Assembly: GCA_001796865.1 (NCBI GenBank)
Contig: MGNQ01000009.1
Coordinates: 19,547-64,513 of the forward strand
Source of the DNA: Chloroflexi bacterium RBG_16_56_11
Lineage (GTDB): Bacteria > Chloroflexota > Dehalococcoidia > Dehalococcoidales > RBG-16-60-22
Length of the DNA: 44,967 nt
Reading direction: 5' to 3'
Numbering within the stretch: position 1 is the stretch's first letter; every line of letters begins with the position of its first letter. Shown piece after piece: positions 9,556-19,295 of this stretch. Below the pieces are notes generated by a model. That model did no database searches and was not told the origin of the DNA. It worked only from the letters and a program-made list of their open reading frames with translations. Made by a program: the position numbers and the translations under genes.

Positions 9556-10548
9556 ATGGTAGTCTTTCCCGCGCAGCGCTTGCGTCGCTTACGCCGGACA
9601 GAAACAATACGGAGACTGGTACAGGAAACAAAGGTGGAAGTGAGGGACCTGGTCTATCCTCTCTTCGTGAAAGAGGGTATGGGTATCACGGAGGAGATAC
9701 CTTCCATGCCGGGCATCTTCCGGTTCTCTCCCGACCGGTTGCCAGCGGAGGTTGAAGAGATAGCCGGACTGAACATTCCCGCCGTTATTCTCTTTGGTAT
9801 TCCGGAACACAAGGATGAAACTGCCTCCATGGCGTGTCATCCAGAAGGGATTATCCAGCAGGCAATACGGACTATAAAGAAGTCAGTCCCTGAGCTTCTG
9901 GTGGTGTCCGATGTTTGCCTTTGTGAATACACAAGTCACGGTCACTGTGGCGTGATATCGAACGGCGATGTTGACAACGACAAAACATTATCATTCCTGG
10001 CGAAGACGGCTCTCTCGCATGCCGAAGCGGGAGCTGACATAGTCGCTCCTTCTGATATGATGGACGGCAGAGTCAAAATAATACGGGAAACCCTGGACCG
10101 GGCCAGTTATCAGAATATACCTATCCTCGCTTATTCGGCCAAATACGCCTCGGCATTTTATGGTCCTTTCCGGGATGCGGCGGAGTCATCTCCGCGGTTC
10201 GGCGACCGCCGCTCCTACCAGATGGATCCGCCCAACGTGCGGGAAGCGTTGCGGGAGGTTGAAGAGGACATCAACGAAGGCGCTGATATGGTGATGGTTA
10301 AGCCGGCATTGCCTTACCTGGATGTCATCAGCCGGGTACGGGCCGCTTTCAATCATCCATTAGCCGCCTATAATGTCAGCGGCGAGTATGCAATGGTAAA
10401 AGCAGCCGCCCGGCAAGGCTGGCTGGATGAACAACGCGCTATCACAGAGATTCTCACGGCTATCAAGAGAGCCGGTGCAGATATCATAATCACCTACCAC
10501 GCCAAGGACTTTGCCCGCTGGTCGGAACTGATGCAGGGAACCATATGA
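9556..10548 (+). CDS. hemB: Delta-aminolevulinic acid dehydratase (porphobilinogen synthase)
   Basis: [15 protein letters not shown], Zn-type [43 protein letters not shown]. Confidence 0.95.
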   Translation: MVVFPAQRLRRLRRTETIRRLVQETKVEVRDLVYPLFVKEGMGITEEIPSMPGIFRFSPDRLPAEVEEIAGLNIPAVILFGIPEHKDETASMACHPEGIIQQAIRTIKKSVPELLVVSDVCLCEYTSHGHCGVISNGDVDNDKTLSFLAKTALSHAEAGADIVAPSDMMDGRVKIIRETLDRASYQNIPILAYSAKYASAFYGPFRDAAESSPRFGDRRSYQMDPPNVREALREVEEDINEGADMVMVKPALPYLDVISRVRAAFNHPLAAYNVSGEYAMVKAAARQGWLDEQRAITEILTAIKRAGADIIITYHAKDFARWSELMQGTI

Positions 10549-11828
10549 ATCAACAACGTTCCGAAGAACTCTTCCGCGAGGCACAACGTTTCCTGCCCGG
10601 CGGTGTTGACAGCCCGGTAAGATCTTATAAGGCGGTGGGGGGCACGCCACCGTTCATAGTGAAAGGACGAGGGTCAAGGATATTTGATGTAGATGGGAAT
10701 GAATTCATTGACTACGTCTCGTCGTGGGGGCCTCTGATTCTGGGTCATTCTCACCCGCAGGTAGTTGAAGCGTTGAAAAAAGCCGTGGAACGAGGAACGA
10801 GCTTTGGCGCTCCGACCGAATTGGAGATAACACTGGCCAAAATTATTTCAGCGGCTATTCCCTCCATCCAGATGCTACGCTTTGTGAACTCAGGGACAGA
10901 AGCAACTATGTCGGCTCTACGTCTGGCACGGGCCTATACGAAACGAGACAATATTATCAAATTCGCTGGCGGTTATCACGGCCATGCCGATGGGCTTCTC
11001 GTCAAAGCCGGCTCGGGTGCGGTCACGCTGGGTATACCCGATTCCCCTGGTGTTCCCTCCGGTTATGCCCGGAATATGCTGACAGCGCCATATAATGATG
11101 CTACGGCCGTAGAGCAACTTTTTGAACTCAATCCTGAAAAAATTGCGGCTGTCATAGTTGAGCCGGTGGCGGCTAACATGGGAGTGGTGCCGCCTCGACC
11201 CGGTTTCCTGGAAAGTCTGCGTAACCTGACCAGCCGGTTCGGCTCACTTCTCATATTTGATGAAGTTGTTACCGGCTTTCGCGTTGCTTATGGAGGTGCC
11301 CAGGTTAAATTTGAGGTCGCTCCCGACTTGACATGCCTGGGGAAGATTATCGGCGGCGGATTGCCGGTGGGCGCATATGGCGGTAGAAAAGATATTATGG
11401 AAATGGTGGCTCCGGTGGGGCCAGTATATCAAGCCGGGACGCTGTCGGGAAATCCCATAACGATGACGGCGGGGATAGAGACGCTTAAATTGCTCCATCA
11501 GCCCGGTTTTTATGAACAACTTGAAAATAAAGCGGCGAGCCTCGAAAAGGGAATAGCTATTGCAGCGGCCAGAGCTGGCGTCAATGTTTATATTTCGCGT
11601 GTCGCCTCGCTTCTTACAGTCTTCTTAACCGGTGACCGCGTAATCGACTATGAATCAGCGAAGCGAGCCAGTACCGCGGCGTTTAGCAGGTTCTTTCATA
11701 GTTTGTTAGCCGAGGGCATTTACTGGCCACCATCTCAGTTCGAGGCGGCCTTTGTCTCGTTTGTCCATAGTGAAGAAGACGTCCAGCTTACCATCGGAGC
11801 GATTGAAAAGGCACTTAACTCGTTATAG
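10545..11828 (+). CDS. hemL: Glutamate-1-semialdehyde 2,1-aminomutase
   Basis: [80 protein letters not shown]. Confidence 0.95.
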   Translation: MNQQRSEELFREAQRFLPGGVDSPVRSYKAVGGTPPFIVKGRGSRIFDVDGNEFIDYVSSWGPLILGHSHPQVVEALKKAVERGTSFGAPTELEITLAKIISAAIPSIQMLRFVNSGTEATMSALRLARAYTKRDNIIKFAGGYHGHADGLLVKAGSGAVTLGIPDSPGVPSGYARNMLTAPYNDATAVEQLFELNPEKIAAVIVEPVAANMGVVPPRPGFLESLRNLTSRFGSLLIFDEVVTGFRVAYGGAQVKFEVAPDLTCLGKIIGGGLPVGAYGGRKDIMEMVAPVGPVYQAGTLSGNPITMTAGIETLKLLHQPGFYEQLENKAASLEKGIAIAAARAGVNVYISRVASLLTVFLTGDRVIDYESAKRASTAAFSRFFHSLLAEGIYWPPSQFEAAFVSFVHSEEDVQLTIGAIEKALNSL

Positions 11829-11853
11829 ATAGTCGCGAAGATAGATAATAAAG

Positions 11854-12255
11854 GTGCTCGATATTAGGGTAAATTCGATGAGATGTTGGAAGCGGTTGAA
11901 ATCACTCGTTGCGAGGCAGCATGAGCCTTGTCCAGGATGTCGCATGTGTGTGCAATTAACGGGCAGGCCCCCCGAGAACCAAGCAGAGTACTTTGTCAAG
12001 AAAATAATGGGAGAACGTGAGTCGGTTCCCCTTCACTGGCTAGAGGGGCAGATTAGTAACACTCTCTATCATGAGGAGCTTAAGCTCGGTGCCGGGACGC
12101 TTGACATAGGCGTATGGGGGCCAGGTCTATTCGTTAAAGAGGCGGACCGCATCCTAGCGGAAATACGCCCGGAGTTTGCTTATTTCGTACGAGAGAATGG
12201 AACCAAGTTGGAGGCTACAGAGGCTTTCGAAGGGGGCCAGAAATCTGGTTATTGA
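11854..12255 (+). CDS. Hypothetical protein
   Basis: 133-aa ORF in the same direction as hemL, overlapping the next ORF by 4 nt; CPGCRMC motif; no family recognised. Confidence 0.5.
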   Translation: MLDIRVNSMRCWKRLKSLVARQHEPCPGCRMCVQLTGRPPENQAEYFVKKIMGERESVPLHWLEGQISNTLYHEELKLGAGTLDIGVWGPGLFVKEADRILAEIRPEFAYFVRENGTKLEATEAFEGGQKSGY

Positions 12256-12596
12256 ATTATTGCCGACAGGCTATCTCTAAAACATACTACGACCTGTTCA
12301 CATTTATTATTCAATTCGCTAATGAGTTATCTGAGTGGGACTCACATGATGAAGACGATCTCTTTTCTTATCCTATTTACATTCCAACAGCGTTGGATGT
12401 GTGCCTGACACACATGCGCCAAGAAATCAGTTCTCCCAATGACGAAAGACTTCCCGAGTATCGACGCACACTAGCTGACGCTCAAAACAGTCTTCGAGCA
12501 TCCCGTTACCAACGGCTACTAGATGATCGTATCGCCAAAGAGGTAGCGGAAGAATGGCTGCAAAGTAACACCACAAAAGTGCGGCTATCGTTTTGA
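12252..12596 (+). CDS. Hypothetical protein
   Basis: 114-aa ORF with an ATGA-type overlap with the upstream ORF; no family recognised. Confidence 0.5.
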   Translation: MNYCRQAISKTYYDLFTFIIQFANELSEWDSHDEDDLFSYPIYIPTALDVCLTHMRQEISSPNDERLPEYRRTLADAQNSLRASRYQRLLDDRIAKEVAEEWLQSNTTKVRLSF

Positions 12597-12695
12597 TCGC
12601 TATGTAGCATCTTTCGGCAAGTCGACATATTTCAACAACACTTGACCTCTATAGTCATGTTGCCCCCGGTCTTCAAGCGGCGGCAGCACGCTGTT

Positions 12696-12724
12696 TTGAC
12701 GAGGCTTTAAGTCCCAAGTATAAT
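12696..12724 (+). promoter_or_regulatory. Predicted sigma70 promoter upstream of tRNA-Arg
   Basis: TTGACG (12696-12701), 17-nt spacer, TATAAT (12719-12724). Confidence 0.65.
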
Positions 12725-12855
12725 AGAATGGCTGAGAAAACAAGGCATGACAATGAAGCCGCAGAAAAAATCTATTAGCAAATAATTGGCAACATCTATT
12801 TATGTCTACTTTTGTCGCGGCATCATGTCGCCGTTTTAGCTTCAGAAAACAATAT

Positions 12856-12931
12856 GCCCCTGTAGCTCAGGCGGATAGAGCAGCGGTTTCCTAAACCGTG
12901 TGCCCGGGTTCGAGTCCCGGCAGGGGTACCA
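12856..12931 (+). tRNA. tRNA-Arg (anticodon CCT), CCA encoded
   Basis: Cloverleaf readable by eye: acceptor GCCCCTG/CAGGGGT, anticodon loop TTCCTAA, T-arm GGGTTCGAGTCCC, encoded CCA at 12929-12931. Confidence 0.93.
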
Positions 12932-13092
12932 GTTTCAATTGACGCTAACGTCCTGCCTTTTCAACACCGCCTTCTTCAATCCCGGAGTACAAGTTAACCC
13001 TTACCTGAAACAGGTGTTACCCCCATTGGCGAATCCGGCCGGCATGTATATAGTCAAATATAGTCATGCCTTGGGAAGCCGGAGGTTACGGG

Positions 13093-13308
13093 ATGCCCGT
13101 AAAACTGCAAGAGGTTGTTTTTTACACCACCAGTGAAGCCTGCCGCCTGGCGGGCACCAACCGCAATACCTTCCTCCGCTGGGTCCGGGAGGGCAAGTTC
13201 CCCGATGTCGCCCACCGCAACCGCAACGGCTGGCGACTCTTTGTCGAAAGCGATATCTCGAGGTTGAAGCAGTGCGTTAACCTCGTTCAAAAAACAACTG
13301 ATGAATAA
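13093..13308 (+). CDS. Small MerR/excisionase-like HTH DNA-binding protein
   Basis: YTTSEACRLAGTNRNTFLRWVREGKFPDVAHRNRNGWRLFVESDISRLKQ has helix-turn-helix family 17-like organisation. Confidence 0.75.
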   Translation: MPVKLQEVVFYTTSEACRLAGTNRNTFLRWVREGKFPDVAHRNRNGWRLFVESDISRLKQCVNLVQKTTDE

Positions 13309-13378
13309 GATAAAAATCACATCAATAATATTGACTGTTGCATTATAATATTATTGCGCATGAGAGGGGAACATTATT

Positions 13379-14779
13379 ATGTTAACCAGCATCACACCGG
13401 AAAACACCGAGTTCGTTCTCCTTTCCTTTGAAGGCCCGGATGGCTATTCTCTCGCCGGCGGACTCGGCGTCCGGGTGACCAATCTCTCGCAAAGCCTGGC
13501 CAACCTGGGATTCCCCACCCACCTTTTCTTTATCGGCGACCCCCGTCTCAAAGGAGAAGAGACTCTCCAGACCGGCGCCGTCCTGCACCGCTGGTGCCAG
13601 TGGATCAGCCACTACCACCCCAACGGGGTCTACCAGGGCGAGTTCGAAAAGATTTTCGACTTCAACCGCTCCGTTCCGGGATACATCATCGATAATATCG
13701 TCAGGCCCGCCATAGCGCGGGGTAAGATAGTGGCCATCCTGGGCGAGGAATGGCACACCGCCGAGGCCATGATTTACCTCAGCGATAGGCTCCATGAGAT
13801 GGGACTGAGGAACCGCGTGGTGATGTTCTGGAACGCCAACAACACCTTCGGCTTCGACCGCATCGACTGGGGGAGACTGGCTTTCACCAACACTATCACC
13901 ACGGTAAGCCGCTATATGAAAAATATCATCCTGGGTCTTGGCCGGGGACTTCATCCTCTGGTAATACCGAACGGCATACCCGGTGTACTGCTGCACCGGA
14001 TGGACAACGAAGCCTCTGCCGAGCTGCGGGCACGGATTCCCGCAGATGTGGTCCTTTCCAAGGTGGCCCGCTGGGACGAAGACAAACGTTGGGATACGGT
14101 CATTGATACGGTCGCCCGGCTCAAGGAGCGCGGTAAAAAACCGGTGCTGCTGGCCCGCGGCGGCATCGAACCTTATGGCAATCAAATTCTCGAAAAGGCC
14201 CGCTCGCTTAACCTCCAGGTCAGGGACGTGCACGCCCAGGGGAACACGATGAAGGACTATTTCCAGGCCATCGAAAACTCCGGGGGGGCGGATATTTTAA
14301 GTCTGAAATTCCACTGCCCGCCGGAGCTGCTGCGCCTTTTCTACCATTCCTCGGATGCCGTGCTCGCCAATAGCAGCCACGAGCCTTTCGGGCTGGTGGG
14401 GCTGGAGACGATGGCCGCCGGCGGCGTCGCTTTTACCGGCAATACCGGCGAAGACTATGCCATTCCCTTCCACAATTCCATCGTCCTGGAAACGAGAGAC
14501 CCGCGGGAAATGGTCATCTATTTGTCCTATCTCCAGGAAAATCCTGACGTCACGAAAAAAATACGGCGTATGGCCCGGGAGACGGCCCGCATCTATACCT
14601 GGGAAAGGGTCGTCGAGTATCTTATCAGGAAGCTGGAATATCGCGCCCGCTCCCAGGGTATCCTGGCCAACGAGCCGAAGAAAGCCACGCCGGAGCCTTT
14701 CATCGGTATCGAGCCCGTGGACACCGAGGCCAGGCCCGGCCTCGAAGTCATCAAAGCAAGGGAAATGGCCCGGGTCTAG
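13379..14779 (+). CDS. Glycosyltransferase (GT-B fold, glycogen synthase/GT4-like)
   Basis: GGLGVRVTNLSQSLANLGF N-terminal motif; VIPNGIPGVLL; NSSHEPFGLVGLETMAAGGVAFTGNTGEDYA donor-site motif. Confidence 0.85.
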   Translation: MLTSITPENTEFVLLSFEGPDGYSLAGGLGVRVTNLSQSLANLGFPTHLFFIGDPRLKGEETLQTGAVLHRWCQWISHYHPNGVYQGEFEKIFDFNRSVPGYIIDNIVRPAIARGKIVAILGEEWHTAEAMIYLSDRLHEMGLRNRVVMFWNANNTFGFDRIDWGRLAFTNTITTVSRYMKNIILGLGRGLHPLVIPNGIPGVLLHRMDNEASAELRARIPADVVLSKVARWDEDKRWDTVIDTVARLKERGKKPVLLARGGIEPYGNQILEKARSLNLQVRDVHAQGNTMKDYFQAIENSGGADILSLKFHCPPELLRLFYHSSDAVLANSSHEPFGLVGLETMAAGGVAFTGNTGEDYAIPFHNSIVLETRDPREMVIYLSYLQENPDVTKKIRRMARETARIYTWERVVEYLIRKLEYRARSQGILANEPKKATPEPFIGIEPVDTEARPGLEVIKAREMARV

Positions 14780-14801
14780 GCTTTTCTCCCCTGCACTCCC
14801 A

Positions 14802-15959
14802 TCAGGCCCCCGTCGGACTGCTCCGGGAGGTCCGGCCATCGTGGCCGAGCTCCTGGAGAAGCTGCACATAACGGATGATATCGGCGCGGCTGAGCATCCC
14901 CGCGCACGTCCCCTCTCTCTGGATGAGGAGCTGGTTCACGTCATGCTGCGTCACCAGCTTAAGCGCCTTGCTCACGTCATCGTCGGGAGACACCGTGAAG
15001 AGGGGCGCCCGTGTCATAATCTCCCCAACTTTCGTCGTCGCCCATTTTTCCCGCGGCAGTCCCTTGACATCGGTTATCGTCACGATGCCTTCCGTGCGCT
15101 CCCCCTGGCACACCGGGAGGGCGCGCCCGTGCTTCCTGTTGAAAATGTCCGTGACCAGCTGGTCGACGGTGGTATCAGGTGTGACGGTCTCCGGTTTGGG
15201 GCTCATGATATCCCGCACCTTCTTGCCGCTGAGCAGCTCCCGCAACATGACCTCTTTCCGGCTGGCGTCGGCGGTGCTGCTCAGGAACCACCCGATGAAA
15301 GCCGTCCAGATGCCTCCCAGGAAGCCGAACATACTCCCCGTCAGCACCTGGTACACTCCGAACCCTATGAGCGCCCAGCCGAGTAACCGCCCCACCGTCG
15401 CCGCGATGTTCGTGGCCTTGACCAGACTACCTGTCGCCGACCAGAGAATAGAACGCAGGACGCGCCCCCCGTCCAGCGGGAAACCGGGTACGAGGTTGAA
15501 GATACCCAGGACGAGGTTGATGTAAGCCAGATAGCCCAGCATGGCGTCGATGACCGTTCCATCGGCGGACAGGCGCTCCAGTCCCCAGAAGACCCCGGCC
15601 AGGACCAGGCTCGTCACCGGCCCTACGATGGCCATGGAGAACTCTATCGCTGGCCGGGCCGGTTCCTCCTCGAGGTTGCTGACGCCCCCCAGGATGAAAA
15701 GGGTGATGCTGTTAACGGACATGCCGCGCGCCCGGGCGACCAGTGAGTGGGCGAGTTCATGGAGCAGCACGCAGATAAAAAGCATCAACGACGCCACGAC
15801 GCCCATGAGCCAGTAAGTAAGGGTCTCCTCTCCCGGCACCGTTACCCGGAAAACACCCTCCGCCAGCGACCATGTTATCAGGATAAAGATGAATAGCCAC
15901 GAGTAATGAATACCGATATCGATACCGGCGACGCGGAAAAGGCGGATGGAACTCTTCAT
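14802..15959 (-). CDS. Site-2 protease-type (M50) membrane metalloprotease with tandem CBS domains
   Basis: HELAH (HExxH), FPLDGGRVLRSILW, C-terminal CBS pair (VRDIMSPKPETVTPDTTV..., VGEIMTRAPLFTVSPDDDV...). Confidence 0.92.
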   Translation of the reverse strand: MKSSIRLFRVAGIDIGIHYSWLFIFILITWSLAEGVFRVTVPGEETLTYWLMGVVASLMLFICVLLHELAHSLVARARGMSVNSITLFILGGVSNLEEEPARPAIEFSMAIVGPVTSLVLAGVFWGLERLSADGTVIDAMLGYLAYINLVLGIFNLVPGFPLDGGRVLRSILWSATGSLVKATNIAATVGRLLGWALIGFGVYQVLTGSMFGFLGGIWTAFIGWFLSSTADASRKEVMLRELLSGKKVRDIMSPKPETVTPDTTVDQLVTDIFNRKHGRALPVCQGERTEGIVTITDVKGLPREKWATTKVGEIMTRAPLFTVSPDDDVSKALKLVTQHDVNQLLIQREGTCAGMLSRADIIRYVQLLQELGHDGRTSRSSPTGA

Positions 15960-16498
15960 AGGTTGTCTCCTCCGAGGTCCTGTTTATATCCCCGTAAAGA
16001 TTTATTCTCCTTCGGTCTTATTAGCAAAATCGGCCGCCCCGACTTTTTCAGCACCTCTTCCGCCACGCTCCCGAAGACGACCCGTCCCAGGCCGCTGTGC
16101 CCGTGGGTCACGAGGGCTATCAGGCCGACTCTCTCTCGATGGGCGTATTCTATGATAAGCTCAGCGGCATCGCCCGGCCTGGCCACGCTGGCTACTTCCA
16201 GGCCCTTTTTGCGTAAAGACACGGCCACCCCTTCGAGGTAGTCGAGGGCGATTTGTTTGTATTTCTTGTCTTCTTTCCTCATCAACCCGGGGCCGATAGG
16301 CGCGCCGGAGCGGATGTCCGCGGCCACCGCCGACGACGGGACGATATAGGCACGGAACAGGATAACCCGGCTCTTGAACTGCCGCGCCTGTTCGGCGGCG
16401 TAGGGCAGTATCTGCTCGGCTATCTTCGAGCCGTCCAGGCAGACCAGTATCTTCCCGAAAATATTCTTCGCGCCCGTTTTCATCTCCCGATTAAACAA
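15956..16498 (-). CDS. Universal stress protein (UspA family)
   Basis: KILVCLDGSKIAEQILPYA, ALVTHGHSGLGRVVFGSVAEEVLKKSGRPILLIRP. Confidence 0.92.
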   Translation of the reverse strand: MFNREMKTGAKNIFGKILVCLDGSKIAEQILPYAAEQARQFKSRVILFRAYIVPSSAVAADIRSGAPIGPGLMRKEDKKYKQIALDYLEGVAVSLRKKGLEVASVARPGDAAELIIEYAHRERVGLIALVTHGHSGLGRVVFGSVAEEVLKKSGRPILLIRPKENKSLRGYKQDLGGDNL

Positions 16499-16670
16499 TT
16501 ATAGCAGAAATCCGCCTCGATTCGGATACCTCGGGTTAATTTGAGCCTAAATGTAATAAATATTCAACATTTTTTTCGACCATTTGATGATTTCGACACG
16601 GCGGGTATACTATAATTCCAATCGAGTTACCCTATAATTATAGATAGAAGGCGTATTCCAGGAGGCATGA

Positions 16671-16916
16671 ATGCTGAAACTGACGACGAAATCGAAACTT
16701 AATCCCGGAGAGGTGGTAAAAAAAGCCGTCGCCTACTTCGGTCCCGGGGGCTACGGCCTGACCGTGACTAACAAGACCGATACCTGCGCTTCTTTTGAGG
16801 GCGGCGGGGGGGGCGTGGAAATCACCACTTGCCCCGAGGGCAAAGGCACGTCAGTCGACTTCGAGACCCGGGAGTGGGAAAACCAGGTCAAGGAGTTTGC
16901 CCGCAGTCTTAAATAA
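16671..16916 (+). CDS. Small conserved-looking hypothetical protein
   Basis: 81-aa ORF with upstream AGGAGG; Gly-rich centre flanked by Cys (TCASFEGGGGGVEITTC). Confidence 0.7.
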   Translation: MLKLTTKSKLNPGEVVKKAVAYFGPGGYGLTVTNKTDTCASFEGGGGGVEITTCPEGKGTSVDFETREWENQVKEFARSLK

Positions 16917-16958
16917 CCTCCTTCCTCCGGCCTTCCGGCCGACGTTGAAGGTCAACGA

Positions 16959-18332
16959 ATGATATTCAAACGCATTAAATCGGCGGGCATCGCCCACAAC
17001 TCCTATTTCATCGGCTCCGGCACTGACGCCGCCGTCATCGACCCCCGCCGGGACTGCCAGGTCTATGTGGATATCGCCCGTGAACATGGCCTCAGAGTCC
17101 GGTACATCCTCGAGACCCACCGCAACGAGGACTATACCATCGGCTCGATTGAACTGAACCACCTCACCGGGGCCAGGGTCCATCACGGTCCGGGCCTTGA
17201 CTGGAAATACGGGGAGACCCTCCGGGATGGGCAGGAAATAACCATAGGCAACCTGAGGCTGACGGCAATACTCACACCCGGGCATACCGATGAAAGCCTG
17301 TCCTATATCCTGACCGACCTGTCTACCGGAGAGCACCCGGTGATGGTCTTCACCGGGGATGCCCTTTTTGTGGGCGAGACCGGGCGGACCGACCTTTACG
17401 GTCCGGAAGAAGCTACCCGGCTGGCTTCAACCCTCTACAACAGTATCTTTAAAAAGCTCCTGCCCCTCGGCGACGGCGTCATCATTTGCCCCGCCCACGG
17501 CGGCGGCTCGGTCTGCGGCAAGCGCATTGCCGCCCGGGACGAGAGTACCATCGGCATCGAGAAGGAGCAGAACCCGGCCCTCCGGCTGACAAAGCGGGAA
17601 GAGTTCGTACGCTACAAGCTGTCGGAGAGGCTGGAGCGTCCACACTATTTCCGCCGGATGGAAAAGTACAACCTGGAAGGGCCTCCCCGGCTGGGGCGCT
17701 TGCCTGACCCCACCCCGCTGACCCCCGCCGAGTTTCTCAAGGAAATCGACCGCGGCGCTATCATCGTTGATACCAGCGGGGAAGCCGCCTTCGCCGGCAT
17801 TCACGTCAAGGGCTCCTATAGCATCTGGCTGGAAGGGCTCCCCGCTTTCGCCGGCTGGGTGCTTCCCTACGACCATCCCATCCTGTTGGTGCTGGAAGAC
17901 CCCTCGCACCTTGACCCGGCAGTACGCTCCCTGATACGCGCCGGTTACGATGATATCACCGGCTACCTCCGCGGCGGCATCGAGCGATGGTATAACGCCG
18001 GGCTGCCCCTGGAAAGCCTGCCATTGCTTTCCGTGCACCAGCTCAAAAACATGCTCGACCGGGGCGAAAGGCTGTTGTTGCTGGATGTCCGCGACCAGGA
18101 CGAATGGGAAGCCGGCCACATCACCGGGGCGATGCATATCTATGTCGGCCACCTGGAGCAGCGCCTGGCGGAAGTACCCCGGGACATACCGTTAGCTGCC
18201 TACTGCGGCTCGGGACGCCGCTCCGGGCTCGCCGCCAGTATCCTGCTGCGGGCCGGCTACGCGAAGGTGTATAATGTTGCCGGCAGCATCACGGCCTGGA
18301 AAGCCGCGGGTTTTCCGCTGACCAGAGACTGA
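16959..18332 (+). CDS. MBL-fold protein with two C-terminal rhodanese domains
   Basis: MBL N-terminus (GSGTDAAVIDPRRDCQVYVDIA, LTPGHTDESLSYIL, VFTGDALFVGETGRTDL); second rhodanese with active-site loop YCGSGRRSG. Confidence 0.9.
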   Translation: MIFKRIKSAGIAHNSYFIGSGTDAAVIDPRRDCQVYVDIAREHGLRVRYILETHRNEDYTIGSIELNHLTGARVHHGPGLDWKYGETLRDGQEITIGNLRLTAILTPGHTDESLSYILTDLSTGEHPVMVFTGDALFVGETGRTDLYGPEEATRLASTLYNSIFKKLLPLGDGVIICPAHGGGSVCGKRIAARDESTIGIEKEQNPALRLTKREEFVRYKLSERLERPHYFRRMEKYNLEGPPRLGRLPDPTPLTPAEFLKEIDRGAIIVDTSGEAAFAGIHVKGSYSIWLEGLPAFAGWVLPYDHPILLVLEDPSHLDPAVRSLIRAGYDDITGYLRGGIERWYNAGLPLESLPLLSVHQLKNMLDRGERLLLLDVRDQDEWEAGHITGAMHIYVGHLEQRLAEVPRDIPLAAYCGSGRRSGLAASILLRAGYAKVYNVAGSITAWKAAGFPLTRD

Positions 18333-18339
18333 TTCTTAG

Positions 18340-19281
18340 ATGGCGCACCAGCATCATACCAACGACCACGGGGAGGTTTCCCTCGGGTATCGCCGCATGT
18401 TTTTCACCCTGGCCATCGTGCTCATCATCATGGTGGCCGAGGTCATCGGCGGCATCGTCAGCGGCAGCCTTTCCCTCCTCGGCGATGCCGGCCACATGTT
18501 TGTCGACGCCCTGGCGCTGGGGCTGAGTCTCTTCGCCATGTCCGTGTCCCGGCGGCCCGCAACCGCCACCCGGACCTTCGGCTACTACCGCGTGGAAATC
18601 CTGGCGGCGCTGGCTAATGGAGTCATCCTGGTGCTGGTGGCCGCCTACATCATCTACGAAGCTTACCAGCGATTCCTGGAGCCGCCCCAGGTCAAACCAC
18701 CGCTAATGCTGACCATAGCGACCATAGGACTGTGCGCTAATCTGGCCGGGATACTGCTCCTCAACCGTGCCAGCCGCGGCAGTCTGAACATCCGGGCCGC
18801 CTTCTGGCACATCGTCGGCGATACCGTTTCATCCGTGGGAGTTATCGCCGCCGGCGTCATTATCCTGCTGACCGATTTGTATATCGCCGACACCATCGTG
18901 GCGGTAGTTATCGGTGTCATCATCCTCTGGGGCGCCGTGCGTATCGTCCGTGAGGCCGGGGACATCCTCCTGGAGACGGCCCCGAAACATCTCGAAATGG
19001 CCGAGGTCACCGGGGCGTTAAAGGATATCCCGGGCGTCAACGAGGTGCACGATATCCACGCCTGGACCATCACCTCGAATATCTATGCCCTGAGCGCCCA
19101 CCTCGTCATCGACGACCAGATGGTCAGCCGGAGCGTGGACATCGTCAGGAACGCCCGCCAGCGCCTCGCCGAAAGGTTCGATATCAGCCATACTACCCTG
19201 CAGCTGGAATGTGAAAGCTGCCCCACCGGCCTGGTCTGCGAGCTGGATAAGCCCGAGACAAACCGGGATTCTAAATCCTAG
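18340..19281 (+). CDS. Cation diffusion facilitator transporter (CzcD/ZitB-like)
   Basis: LLGDAGHMFVDALALGLSLFA, TFGYYRVEILAALANGV, DIHAWTITSNIYALSAHLVI. Confidence 0.93.
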   Translation: MAHQHHTNDHGEVSLGYRRMFFTLAIVLIIMVAEVIGGIVSGSLSLLGDAGHMFVDALALGLSLFAMSVSRRPATATRTFGYYRVEILAALANGVILVLVAAYIIYEAYQRFLEPPQVKPPLMLTIATIGLCANLAGILLLNRASRGSLNIRAAFWHIVGDTVSSVGVIAAGVIILLTDLYIADTIVAVVIGVIILWGAVRIVREAGDILLETAPKHLEMAEVTGALKDIPGVNEVHDIHAWTITSNIYALSAHLVIDDQMVSRSVDIVRNARQRLAERFDISHTTLQLECESCPTGLVCELDKPETNRDSKS

Positions 19282-19295
19282 ATTATTTATATACG

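Noticed and set aside
12856-13308. tRNA-Arg plus excisionase-like gene as a genomic-island attachment site
   Set aside because: No integrase and no second copy of the tRNA 3' end was found in the window; the HTH protein is more likely a regulator.
14355-15386. 343-aa plus-strand ORF spanning the glycosyltransferase end and the M50 protease
   Set aside because: Overlaps two well-supported genes in other frames/strands and has a biased, motif-free composition.
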